Below, one piece after another: positions 36,353 through 47,061 of a DNA stretch of 64,000 nt. The DNA is from Sphagnum compactum (Eukaryota; Bryophyta; Sphagnopsida; Sphagnales). Under the pieces are notes generated by a model, which worked only from the letters and a program-made list of their open reading frames with translations, was not told the origin of the DNA and ran no database searches. The stretch spans positions 15,118,213-15,182,212 of the forward strand of contig OZ234493.1 of the NCBI GenBank assembly GCA_965153455.1, read 5' to 3'. How positions within the stretch are numbered: the first letter of the stretch is position 1; each line of letters begins with the position of its first letter. The translations under genes were made by a program, and so were the position numbers.

Positions 36353-39300
36353 AATGGATGGCACTAGGGTGAACATAGTTCATCAAATCCTTTTACAACT
36401 CAGTTGGAGCAACAAGGTGAAAACACAATATTCTGACTCAATTTTCAGTCCATACAACGGTGTTGGGTATTGGGTTTGGGTTTTAGGGTAGAGAGCCTTA
36501 TATGGCTATAGACCAAAAGTATTGCCATGGGTTTAGGGTTAAGGGAAATGAGCCGATAAAGACTATATAATGCCCAAAAAGTATTGCCATCCCATGACAC
36601 TCATGACTTCATCGAGTTTGGAGAGAGAGACTGAGCACAAATGTTTTCATCAAAACACGAAACTAGAAGTTGTACATTGGGTTATGAGCTCTGTATGAAG
36701 AAACAATCTGGAGTTGCAAGTAATGGGCGATTCAGAGTCGGAACAGAAGAGCAATTGTGTTCCCTTCTGTTTTAGTCCAAAACCCACTGTTAGTTATGTG
36801 CAGAAAGAAGTGAAATCTAGATACAGAGCTGCTGCTGGACGCATGACAGGAACTTGAACCAAACCCACCTGAAAAGAAAGATATCCTAAAAAATTGCAAA
36901 GATATTGAATTGAGATAGTTTTTTTGTTGGATTATGATTCACAAGGTGTGCGGTGGTGGCATCGGAGGCGATAAATGAGGAGGGGGCAAACAACAGCAGC
37001 AGCAAGAAGGACAACCTACCTTTTCAACAGAAGATTTCATGCCGACAGTAGCACTCAATATCCATGGTGTTCAAGGTCTTTTGTGTTGGGTGGGTGGGGT
37101 GTGGGAGTATCCAATAACAAAATGTCAGAACTGGTCAAAGATCTGTTCTAGGAGCACTGAACAAAAAACTCTTTGCTGGGCAACCAGCTTAACATCAGAA
37201 GAACATGACACTCCATCCCATTAGCAGCAGATTTAATTGCATTTGACCTCATTCTTTGATGGGGGCCTGTCCATCAACCTTTTCAAGTTTTTTGTGTTAG
37301 TTCCAACTGCCAGGCAATTCATGATTTATAGCTTTCAACAATTAAAAAAACAGTTGTCAGCTACTACCTGTGTTTTGTCAGGCAGTTTCTTGTAGAAAAC
37401 CTCACACCCGAAGGGATTAGAAGAATTTCAGATGCTTTGAGAAGATGAAATGTGCTATATATTATAGAATAATAATAAAACCAATGAGTTCTGAGGTTGA
37501 AAGAAGGGATGGTTGTAAGTACCTCTTCATTGTCTTCCTGCAGTCAGGCTTGCCTAGCAACCACATCTGTATCGACCCCATTTGCACCTGCTGCTGTTAT
37601 CTAAGAATATGGCCATTGGTAACACCCACTTTGCTTTGCAGCAGCCTGCACAGTGTCCTGTGCACAAGTGGTGCATATGCATCAAAAAATCTATGCTAAG
37701 TCTTTACAATGTACCTTCTGAACTTCTTGTGTGAGTAGCAGCTTCAATTGTGGGCCACTGCATCAGGGCCATCATCTGTACCATCATCATCCTGAGTTGC
37801 AGTTTCGTGAAAGAGGAAACTGCGCAGGACAAAAAAAGAGTCTGTTCTGGAGCCTCGAATCCAACAAGGAATTTTTCCACCACATCAAACCCTAAATGGG
37901 CTATGCACGCAAGGTTTCAGGTTTGCCAAAGGTGGGTTTCCCAAACTGTGGTTTTCAGTTCACAAAGCTTTCAGCAACTCCATACATACAGTGTGCATCT
38001 TGTTCTTCTAATGTCTACTCTAGTCAGAATCCCCTGCTGTTTGTTTTCTCCTGTCTCTAGTTTCTGGATGGCATGCAAGACTCTAACAACATGTGTCCCG
38101 CTACTAACCTATCTTTGTAGTAAACCTGAACTGGAGGCTCATGAAACTTGCTGTTGTCCTCAACACCATCACATCTCCATTTGACTCTCACATGACGTTC
38201 TTCTCAAATTGGAACATCCCAGTTTGAGACAATGTAGAACAATGAAGATTGGTGTGGTGTGCAAATCATTTGATGTCACCACATGCACCAATTATTTTGA
38301 ACTATGAATCAAACTCATATTTTTCTCAAAGTCAAAACATGTTTCTTTAGCAGCACGGAGGAGAGAATAGTGTGTATGTAACCTTTATATATGCACAGGT
38401 CCAAAGGCAAAAGAAACTGGGGCTAAATTATGCTACATTTTGGTGGGGCGTTGGGAAAAGTTGCAAAATAAACATTATACCATACCTGCAACTGATGTTC
38501 AGGACAAAATAAATTTGCAAAAGCTCTAGACAAGAAAAAGAGAAGGTTTTTATTGAACACTTGGTGAATTTGTTGAGAATTGAGCTCCCGTCTAAACCAT
38601 TGCATTACTATTACAAATACACAACACAAGGTGTATTGTGCATGCTTGTTGTAATGAATTCGCATAGAGGATTTTTAATATGATCGAACTAGGATTCTAA
38701 ACCGAGGCCACAAATGCACAAAATAGAACATGGAATAAGTTGGATTTGAAAAGGAATTTGAAATGGAATGAAGGAAAATCTTAACAACTTTTAAAGCAAC
38801 TTTAAACCACTTGCTGCTGAAGACCGGCATTCTCTTTAGTGATGAAAATCTATAAGTGTCCATGGTATAGGACACAGTTCAGTGTGCTCTCATGGTTTTT
38901 AAGGTGCTTCTACCTTAGTCATGCTGCACTCCATGAGTAAGCTTTGAACATGGAGGCAATTTTCTAATTTTTAGACCTAAAGTTTGGAGATATTGAATTT
39001 TGAACACTTTCTGTTTTTAATGAAAATTCAATATCAGATTTACATTATAGAACATTGGTGTACCATTTTCCCTTACAAAATTCATTCAACATATTACAAT
39101 ATGTGCTCAACGGCACATGTAGCACAGGATTGTTCATTGATCACAGTTTGGAAGGAAGGACCTTTGCATAAGTAAATGCATAGCTAGATTTTTTTTTGTA
39201 TAGGAGAAGGGCGTGTACTTAGGTCCTTTTCCTAAGCAGAGCTGGGAATTTTTCACTTTTTAGAAATAGTGACATGCTGGCTGTTACCTTCTACTGGTCA

Positions 39301-40785
39301 GAAGATCCCAGTACAACCTGGCTGGTACCTTCCACCGCAGAGGATCCCGCTTCCTGAAAACAGGTTTCTTCAGGCAGGTAAGGGAGCTGAAAATACAAAG
39401 GAAAAATCCAGGCAGTGCTTTACGTGTACTCAAACACCACATTATAGAGTGAACAAATTTGTCCTATTTTTGTGTGGGCTGTGTGATTTTCATATAGCCC
39501 TCCTACACTCTGCAATTGCTTTACAAAGATTGTAAAGCCCACATGCGATTCGTCTTGCCACACAGCCATGGCCTTTACACAAGTTAAAGCTCTTGAGTGA
39601 AGGGTATTACTGGATTTGGACTGGACTTGGAGCTGCCGCATTCAGGCCCTTTTTCTGGTAAAGCCATTGCCCTAACAGACCTTTACCAACCATTTTTTGT
39701 GACTTCCTTTCCAAACCCTGAATTGTATATTCACCAAGTTTCGGTACTATACTAAAAATTAGGAACAAGCTTATACACCTACAAAATCTCACAATGTAGC
39801 ACATTTTCATTCTAAATGAGTCATGATTAGAGTTTCTTTTTCTAACAATTTTTTTTTTCCACAAAAATTTGGGATTTTTTTTGTTTTTCTAGTGTAAATA
39901 TCACTAATTTTGCTACTTTTTGGGGAAAAAAAAGACAATTTTTTGATATTAAAAATGTGAAAAAGAAACCCTGGTCATCACAGAAGAAATAAAACTAAAG
40001 TGGATCATAAGTTCATAACACACAATGTGTTCAAAATGGAACAATATTTAACTCCTTACAAAAACTCTCTATTATTGAATACCACTTAATATTTCTGTCA
40101 TGTAACTGATTTTGGTGGCTTACTTAGGCACTTTTTAAGGCTTTTTCCTATGTGGGACCAGTGTTTTTTTGGGTCAAAATGCGAAAAATAAAAATAAAAA
40201 GGGAATATTCTGTCAGTACTTTGTCACAATACTCCCATTTTTTCTGAAAAGATGGCCAATTTTTTTTAATTTTTAGAATGAATTTTTTTGACTGCATTGG
40301 AGCTCTGATATTAGTTTGGTTCTAACTAGTTTTTTTACTATTTAGCCATTTAATGCTAAATCCCTCTTGTGATGCTAGCCAACACGGAACATTTAAATTT
40401 TTTTTTAAAAAAATTTCACTGGGTGGGACAGATGGTCATCTGCTGGTTCCACTTGTGTTGTGTATCAAAGAGTGGGAAATACTGTAATGATGTGAATCCA
40501 GCATGGGGGTACCAATTATACTCTGGAATAAGCCCTGTAAAACAGCCAGAATGAACCAGCACCCACCGACCCACCACCATGGATGGATGTGCGTGTGGAC
40601 AGGACACTCTTTTTCATTGGGTTCTAGCTCCCCAGCTAACCTCAATTGATCTCAAAAGGTTCTACAAGTGTGCGGAATTCAGGGTTCATCCAACTAACTG
40701 AGTGGTCTCACATTTTGTATGTCCTTTAAAGGTCTCATATTACAAAGGAGATTAAAAAACAAGTTGTGTCTTTTGTCTGGATTAA
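36353..40785. other. Intergenic, no recognised gene
   Basis: Scattered short frames on both strands (for example 37750-38184 plus) with no motif I recognise and no consistent exon chain. A telo-like TTTAGGGTT stretch lies near 36480-36545. About 40255-40400 resembles the left edge of cassette C (43480-43625), with TTAGTTTGGT, AAATCCCTCTTG and GATGCTAGCCAA, so it is a partial third copy of that repeat edge. Confidence 0.5.
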
Positions 40786-41750
40786 GGTTTGTCAACGGAC
40801 TTTTGAGGAGTTGACAAAATGCCTGGCATCAGTTCCAATCTTGGTGAGACCTGACTTCACCAAGCTGTTGATTTCGAAGTAGACTAGTGCACCAAAGGAG
40901 TGGGGGCTGTTTTGTGCTAGAAGGATGGGAGAAAGGGAGTGGTTGTGGCTTATGCAAGTAAAGGCCTATTCGATAGCCAAAAAGACTATCACCCAATGGA
41001 GGGAGAATGTTACGCATTGATCTGGGTTGTGATGCACTTGAGATGAGCAAGTTTGCAAAAGTTTGATGAAGGGGGAAGAGTGTGTGTACTCCAAGACAGA
41101 GATGACCAGGTTTGGAAAAGACCCAGAAGCAACATTCAAGTATTCTTATCTGCGGCTGAAGCCAAATTTGTGAAGACCCAAAAAATTTAATTGGGGAATG
41201 GTGAAATATATGATGGAAAAACATGGAAGAAATGGATTTTTAGAAAGTTCTGTCACTGGTCTTGAAGCTATGGAAATTTTTTATAGAATTTTCTACATGC
41301 TTTGTTGTTTTTCAATTTTGAAAATCTTCATCTTCATGTTAGGAAAATTTTGGAGACAGCAGCTTGTCTTAATTAGGATACTAGTGTGTAATTATGTTAC
41401 TTGATGAACATTTTGCTGATTAATTTTTGGGAGGGAATTTCCCTTATAAAAGGAGGTGGAATTTAGGACTCGGGGAGTCCATCTTGTTGGGGCTAATATC
41501 TGGGATTTTCTGAGGCAGTAGAAGATTTCTTGTGATTAGAAGTAGCAAATTGAGCAAGAGTTTTAAGAGAGATTAAGTCTGCAAAAATGTGATCTAGGTG
41601 GGAAGGGATCTGGAGGTTTGAAATTTTTAACAAGAAGCACAATTTTTGACCTGTTTTGGAAATAAAAAGTAGCAACATTGCATACAACAATTATGTACAC
41701 AATCTGGAGGTGCAGAAAGGCTCTTATTAGTACATGAAATCTGGATTACA
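40786..41750 (+). mobile_element. Ty3/gypsy retrotransposon remnant (RT end, RNase H, LTR-like tail)
   Basis: RTFEELTKCLASVPILVRPDFTK-type sequence (40786-40880) leads, after a frame break, to RNase H: KDGRKGVVVAYASKGLFD and DYHPMEGECYALIWVVMHLR (about 40920-41046). These are typical Ty3/gypsy motifs. Downstream, a TATA-containing stretch (TTATAAAAGG at 41444-41453) followed by GGACTCGGGGAG resembles the U3/R part of an LTR. Integrase and the second LTR are not recognisable, and stops show decay. Confidence 0.65.
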
Positions 41751-43606
41751 CATCCTAGGACCAAATGTGCCTATGGATTGAAGTGTTTAGTGTTTACCCT
41801 AAAAACATGTGTTGCTAAATGGTCATTGATGGATGTGAAGGGAGACTACTGATCTGGAGGCAAAGTAAAATTATTTTCTTTCTCACCCAAGTTTGGTGCA
41901 GGTGGTCACGTCAGGAGGTTGCATGATTATTTTGTTGTGTTAGAACAACCTCCCCCAATCTTTTGGTGACACAAGTTCACTTTTTATTTTGCAATGATCC
42001 ATTTTGATTGCTGGATTATCGTTGTAATTTATGCACTATGTGCCAATGCCCATGGTTTTGCAATTCAAATTTTGGCAAGGTAGTTTGTAGGTGGAAAAGT
42101 TGCATTAGATAGCACTCAATATTTTCTTTCTCATGAAACTTAATGTCAAGTGCAGAAAGTTCAGTTGGATATGTATTACAATCCTCCCAAGAATTCATTG
42201 TTGTTTAATGGTTTATTTTGACCATCAAAAAATCCAACAAAGCTTGAGGTGACATTACTTGATTTTTCCACATGAATCCATAGATTCTCAAAACCCTTGT
42301 TAAGGTCAGCTATTTGGTCATCAACTTTCCTTCACATATGGAAAAAGAAAAAGACATTTTATTTGATGAAAAAGTTTGAAAATTTATATATGAGAGATTT
42401 TGCATAATTTTTCGTATGATCATCCTTAAACACTTCTGAAAACAATTACCTCATTTCCATGCCTAACTATCTCACTTCTTTTCCCTACCCACCAACAAAA
42501 TGGGTATGAAAAGACAAATGAACATGTGCCTATTAAAGTTCCTGATATTTATATTAATTAAACTTAAATTTGACATTAACACAAATAATGATGAACTATT
42601 GAAAACCATATGAGAACATAAGAAAATAAAAGAAAAGAAGATCTTCACTTGTAGGGCTCAGCAATGTGGAGCTGAAGTGAAAATCAAAACCCATGTTTGC
42701 ATTCCTCAAACATATAATTTATGTTTTTTTTCTCAAAATCAAATGCATATGTAAACGAAGGAACATATTTTTACCATGCCCAAGTACAAGGTGATGCCAA
42801 GAGCATAAATTGCAATAACATTCTTTTGGAAATGCTAGTGTATTTCAACCTAAAGCTTTAGTTCTGACAGAATTCAAGAATGACAAGTTGCCCAAAGTGA
42901 ATAAATGTTTGGGATTTGAACCAACAATAATCCAGCAGGTCTATATTTCAGTCATAGGAATTGGGATTTTGAGGATGTTTGATACAAAAGACATTGGACC
43001 TTATATAATGAGGAACTTTTACTATCTAAAAAATTGTTAGTCAAATAATAAAAGTGTGGCCACTTTTGATTGATTTGAAAATGAAAGTAATTTAAGACCT
43101 TGAAAATTCAAATTATCAAAAGAGTCCTGACATTTAAACTGTACATAAAAAATTTGGGTACAAAGAACCACCAATTTTGCCAAATTTTCAAGATCAAAAA
43201 ATGAAAGAAAAGAAAACACTGATCAAGAGATCAAGATTCAAAGGACATAAAAAAATAAAAGAATTGAGACTCCAAGCTTCACATATGACCTTTAAGGTAC
43301 ATAAATGCTTATATAATACAATAAAGCACTTGGAGAAATTTCCTATGTGTATTTGGAGGGTCTCCAGCATCATTTTTTTGGGTGTGAAAATTTGTCACAA
43401 TGCAAAATGTTTTTTAAAAAAAGCATATTCAGTCACAATATTCTCTCTTTGATTGGGAACAATCATCAAACTTCAAAAAAAAAGGTTTGTAAAATTTTCA
43501 CCACATTTGGACTCTGATTTTAGTTTGGTAGCATTATGAAAAATAATTTTCTTATTATTTGGATAGGTTCTGAAAACCTGGTGCCAATTAAATGTTAAAT
43601 CCCTCT
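41751..43606. other. Intergenic, AT-rich, no recognised gene
   Basis: Only short frames. The last ~130 bases resemble 40255-40390 and lead into cassette C. Confidence 0.5.
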
Positions 43607-45076
43607 TGGGATGCTAGCCAATGATGCAACATCAGAAAATTGAAAATATATATCATTGACCTCAGATAGTCATTTGGCAACACTGATTCACTTTTTTGGC
43701 GAATTGTTTTTCAATTTTTAAATTGCAAAATCTTCTTTTGGGTGGTGGTTGCTACAGGTCTTTCCACTAGCTTCATGATTTAATGGGTAGGGTGTTCTGT
43801 GCAAGGGGTATTAGCCCAGGCCGAAAATGGTGACGAACTCTTTTGGGAAGAGAAATTTCATGCAGCCAATGGGAAGGCCCAAGCATGCACGCAAGGTGCC
43901 TTGCTTTTTTTCCTTTTAAGTTTTGGGGGGAGGGGGCCAGGATTTTTTTTCATTTTTTCCTTGGTTCCCAATGTGCTCCCACTAGGTTACCTTCAAGTTC
44001 TCAATGGGTTCCCAATATGTTCCCCAAGTTCCCAATGTGTTCCCTAACATGTTCTTCATAGCACCTCACTTTTATCCCATATATTTTGGCAAATGTTGTC
44101 CTCCTTTCACCTATCTAGGTGCGCCAAAGGGGATGAACTCTATACTTCAAAACAGAACCTTCTATTTTGGAGAGCCTCCATAGTTTCATTTTTTTAGTGA
44201 TGGGCAAATCAAAGCAGCTCGTTGCAAGAAAGAATAAATAAATTTGAACTGGGGAGTCACATCATCCAATTAAGTCAAAATCTGTCTGGGGATGCTGGCC
44301 TCTGTTGCTACCCTACAAAATTGGATTTTTTTTAAATTTGTAAAAATTAAAATTAAAAAACACACTGGCCCCAAGTATAACCCCCTGAAATGCACCTCCT
44401 AGAAAAGAGGAGGGTTAAAGAGGTAGGCATAAATTGGACCCTCCTGTTCCACACATACAAGGCATAAGGTCCCTCAGACCCCTATGCCCTGGGAGTCTGC
44501 ATTTGTTTTGGCTTGCTGTAAGGTTTTGCCTCATGCTTTGAGTCAGCATTTCTTTTACTGGCAAGTTTTCGCCAAATTTCGACCTATGCAAAGGAATTTT
44601 CACGGAAAAAAAATGACCAGAATTGACCAGATTTCGAAGCAGCTAAAAAATTCAAGTCATCACAATTTTATGATAACTTCTAGTAGGTAGCCACAAGACA
44701 ACATAGAAACAGTTCCCTTTTTTTTCTACTTTCATATGTAACATGTAGCCAAATTTGGCTAAACTATTTTCTGGATGATCGCCACTTTGACTGCATGACA
44801 AAATCCTTAAAGAAACCCTGCTTCAAGTTGAGTGAGGCTGCTAACCCGTGGGGAATATTCGCAAGATGTGCTGAGCTGGGCAGGGCCGTAGCTTATTTTG
44901 AGATTGCCCCCACCCCAGGGCTCAAGCCTGAAGCCTCTACAAATTTACATATTATTTATAGGAGTCATCACAGGATGCTTGCTGCTTTTTTCATACCATA
45001 TTTTATGTTGTAAGGACTTGGAGCGGTAATAAACTGAAAATTTATCTTCAAGGAAGCAAGCACAGGGCCTTGCAAG

Positions 45077-45241
45077 GGGACACACAAGCAAAGTATGCTT
45101 GGAGGAGGTCTATTTCTACCCTAGAACCTCGCTAGGGCAGTTGCCAGGTGGATGGTGGAACTGCTCTTCACCCATCCAGCGGGAAACTGCCCTAGCGAGT
45201 ATATATAGACCTCCTCCAAGCATACTTTGCTTGTGTGTCCC
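45077..45241. repeat. Perfect 37-bp inverted repeat with nested 15-bp arms at copy C promoter
   Basis: The outer arms 45077-45113 and 45205-45241 are perfect reverse complements (GGGACACACAAGCAAAG... against ...CTTTGCTTGTGTGTCCC). Inside them, 45128-45142 and 45185-45199 form a second perfect pair (CTCGCTAGGGCAGTT / AACTGCCCTAGCGAG). The whole 165 bp could fold into a long two-stage hairpin. It occupies the segment unique to C and includes its TATA box. Confidence 0.92.
45200..45208 (+). promoter_or_regulatory. TATA box of small-protein copy C, inside the hairpin
   Basis: TATATATAG lies about 40 bp upstream of the point (near 45247) where similarity to the copy A leader resumes, and about 190 bp before the start codon. 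It sits at the junction of the inner and outer right arms of the inverted repeat. Confidence 0.6.
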
Positions 45242-45395
45242 TCTGCTCAAACTTCTTCTTCATCTTCGAGGCTTCTTTCGTGGCTACAACGACGTCTATA
45301 CCCGTGAGCTTTGTTTGCTGTTGCTGGACAAGCTGCAGGAGGAGGGAGGAGCTGCAGCACTCTGTCGATCATCTGCTGCTGCTCACAAATTGATT

Positions 45396-46002
45396 ATGAA
45401 GTCTGCACCCAGCTCGGGATCACGTCCTCCTCGACTTATGGCACCGGTGACCAGCTCCAGCCATGAGCTCCAGCTGCTGATTCCAAGCCCGCAGTTCGAT
45501 GTTGATGATCCACATGCGGAAGTTCTCATCCTGGTTTTCTTCAGTGTCGTGCTCTTAGTTCGACTGGCAAAAGAGTTGGTAAAACTCCTCCGGTCCCTTC
45601 GGCTGCTTACTCGAGATTTTGCTGCACGTGGGCGGGAGCCAATTATCATCCCTCCCCGTGATGCTCAGTTACAGGCAGTCGCAGAATCAACGATTGTAGA
45701 AATCATGGGTGAGTACTGAATAGTTAGTATGATCGATTTCATAGCTGGAGAAGATAACGAAGAAGATTGTTATATAGTCCACAGCTAGCTGATTCGGATT
45801 ACACTAGAATGTCGCATGATGCAGGCCGCGTAATGGATGTCCACATGTGAGTGTGTAGAATCACTACCCCCCGATCTGAGACTTACCAATCAAAGATTCT
45901 TGTGGGTCTCCCTGAATTCGTTTCTAATGGTGTCTCTGGGTAATTGTCTTTGCAGGAATTGGAGAAACGGATGCAAACGGCGAGGAGACAAACGTGGAAT
46001 AG
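45396..46002 (+). CDS. Small Leu-rich membrane protein, copy C (unrecognised family)
   Basis: Exons 45396-45708 and 45956-46002 encode 119 residues, with GTGAGT donor and GCAG acceptor at the same codon as copies A and B. The layout is that of A: a Ser/Pro/Arg N-terminus, an acidic DVDDPHAE lead-in, the helix EVLILVFFSVVLLVRLA, LVKLLRSLRLL, RGREPIIIPPRDAQLQAV, and an acidic tail ending TNVE. It differs from A at scattered codons without breaking the frame, which suggests coding constraint. A longer open frame starts at 45099, but its extra codons lie in the promoter hairpin and are not conserved, so I prefer the MKS start. The promoter differs completely from that of A. MCTS1 follows about 1 kb downstream on the same strand. 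Function unknown. Confidence 0.75.
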
Positions 46003-46779
46003 ATCGTGAACAAGAACTGGCATTTTCAAAAATGTTGTCCTTGAACAGATCCCAGTCAGGCGAAGAAGCTGGGCTATGCAAAAATTTCTAAGTGTTTTCT
46101 CAACAAGAAAACCCCTGCAAAACGTACATAAACGTTTTGCTATGATTCTAGACATTTCTGGAGTTTAGACACTGTGTATTTTTTTTTCAAAAGAAGAAAA
46201 TCAGATTACATCAGTAATTTTCCAATACACAAATTTCTATGTCATTCATGTGAAGTTATACTTGGTCCATATACGATATATCACATGTAGGCTATACCTA
46301 TGAGATGGAACAACTGCTTGTATTTAGAAATAGAGAATACAAACTGACCCAACCTCTTGGAATCAGGATTTATTTTTCCCAGTCTTGTGAACTAAGTGAG
46401 TTGGCGATAGAAGTCTTAACCAAGATTTGGAAAGAACCCTAAGTGCACAGATGTGGTTGCAAACAGCGTTCATTTTAACATCTTTAGCATTAGCCTAAGA
46501 CTAGAGAGTTTATACTAAGTGTGACTATACTTTTGCTTTACATAAGGGTCAAAGAGGGAAATAATTTCTTTTTTTAAGCAACACTTATATATTTTGGCCA
46601 CCTGCTGGAACCTATTATCTAATTATGGCGATTTCGTAAATTTTTTCCTCTAATTCTGCTGACGACTTTGGCAAAAAAAATTTCCCACAAAAAATTCTTT
46701 TTTATGAGGTGCACTGGAATGACCAACTCCCAGGAGGTAATTCCTGAACTCTTTTCAGGAGGGGCCGGGCAAACTGTGG

Positions 46780-46814
46780 AAACCCTAATTCTTCCTCTAA
46801 AGAGGAAACCCTAA
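46780..46814 (+). promoter_or_regulatory. Two telo-boxes upstream of MCTS1
   Basis: AAACCCTAA occurs at 46780-46788 and 46806-46814, about 170-200 bp before the MCTS1 start codon. In plants this motif is common near transcription starts of genes of the translation apparatus, which suits MCTS1. Confidence 0.6.
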
Positions 46815-46983
46815 TTCCTCCCGTATTCTCTTGCAGTCCAGCGCTAATTCTCTTCACTGTGAGCTCTTCTTGCCCTTCTTGCTCTTTCTGCTCTGCAATT
46901 TGCAAGATAGCGAGACCTCTCCAGCTCTCCCAAGTTGCCTGGCTCTGGATTGTGAATCCTGTTCATGGTCCATTCTGACAACC

Positions 46984-46998
46984 ATGTTCAAGAAGTAA

Positions 46999-47061
<63 letters not shown>

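Larger units (their letters stand above)
43607..46434 (+). repeat. Segmental duplication, cassette C (partner of 1-2988)
   Basis: It begins with the same TGGGATGCTAGCCAATGATG as base 1 of the window and follows cassette A to about 46434, with two interruptions: its own promoter segment (45014-45246) and a deletion of about 115 bp after the stop codon (A: 2513-2628). The orientation is the same as A. Beyond it the MCTS1 upstream region begins. Confidence 0.9.

Noticed and set aside
42016-42198. Copia gag-like fragment on the minus strand
   Set aside because: The resemblance is limited to a few residues and the order of motifs does not fit.
45099-45395. N-terminal extension of copy C from the ATG at 45099
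   Set aside because: The extra codons lie in the promoter hairpin and leader, and are not conserved in copy A.
1-46434. Cassettes A and C as the two LTRs of a giant retrotransposon
   Set aside because: They contain an intron-bearing gene, have no TG...CA ends, primer-binding site or polypurine tract, and a third copy (B) lies between them with MCTS1 attached. Segmental duplication fits better.
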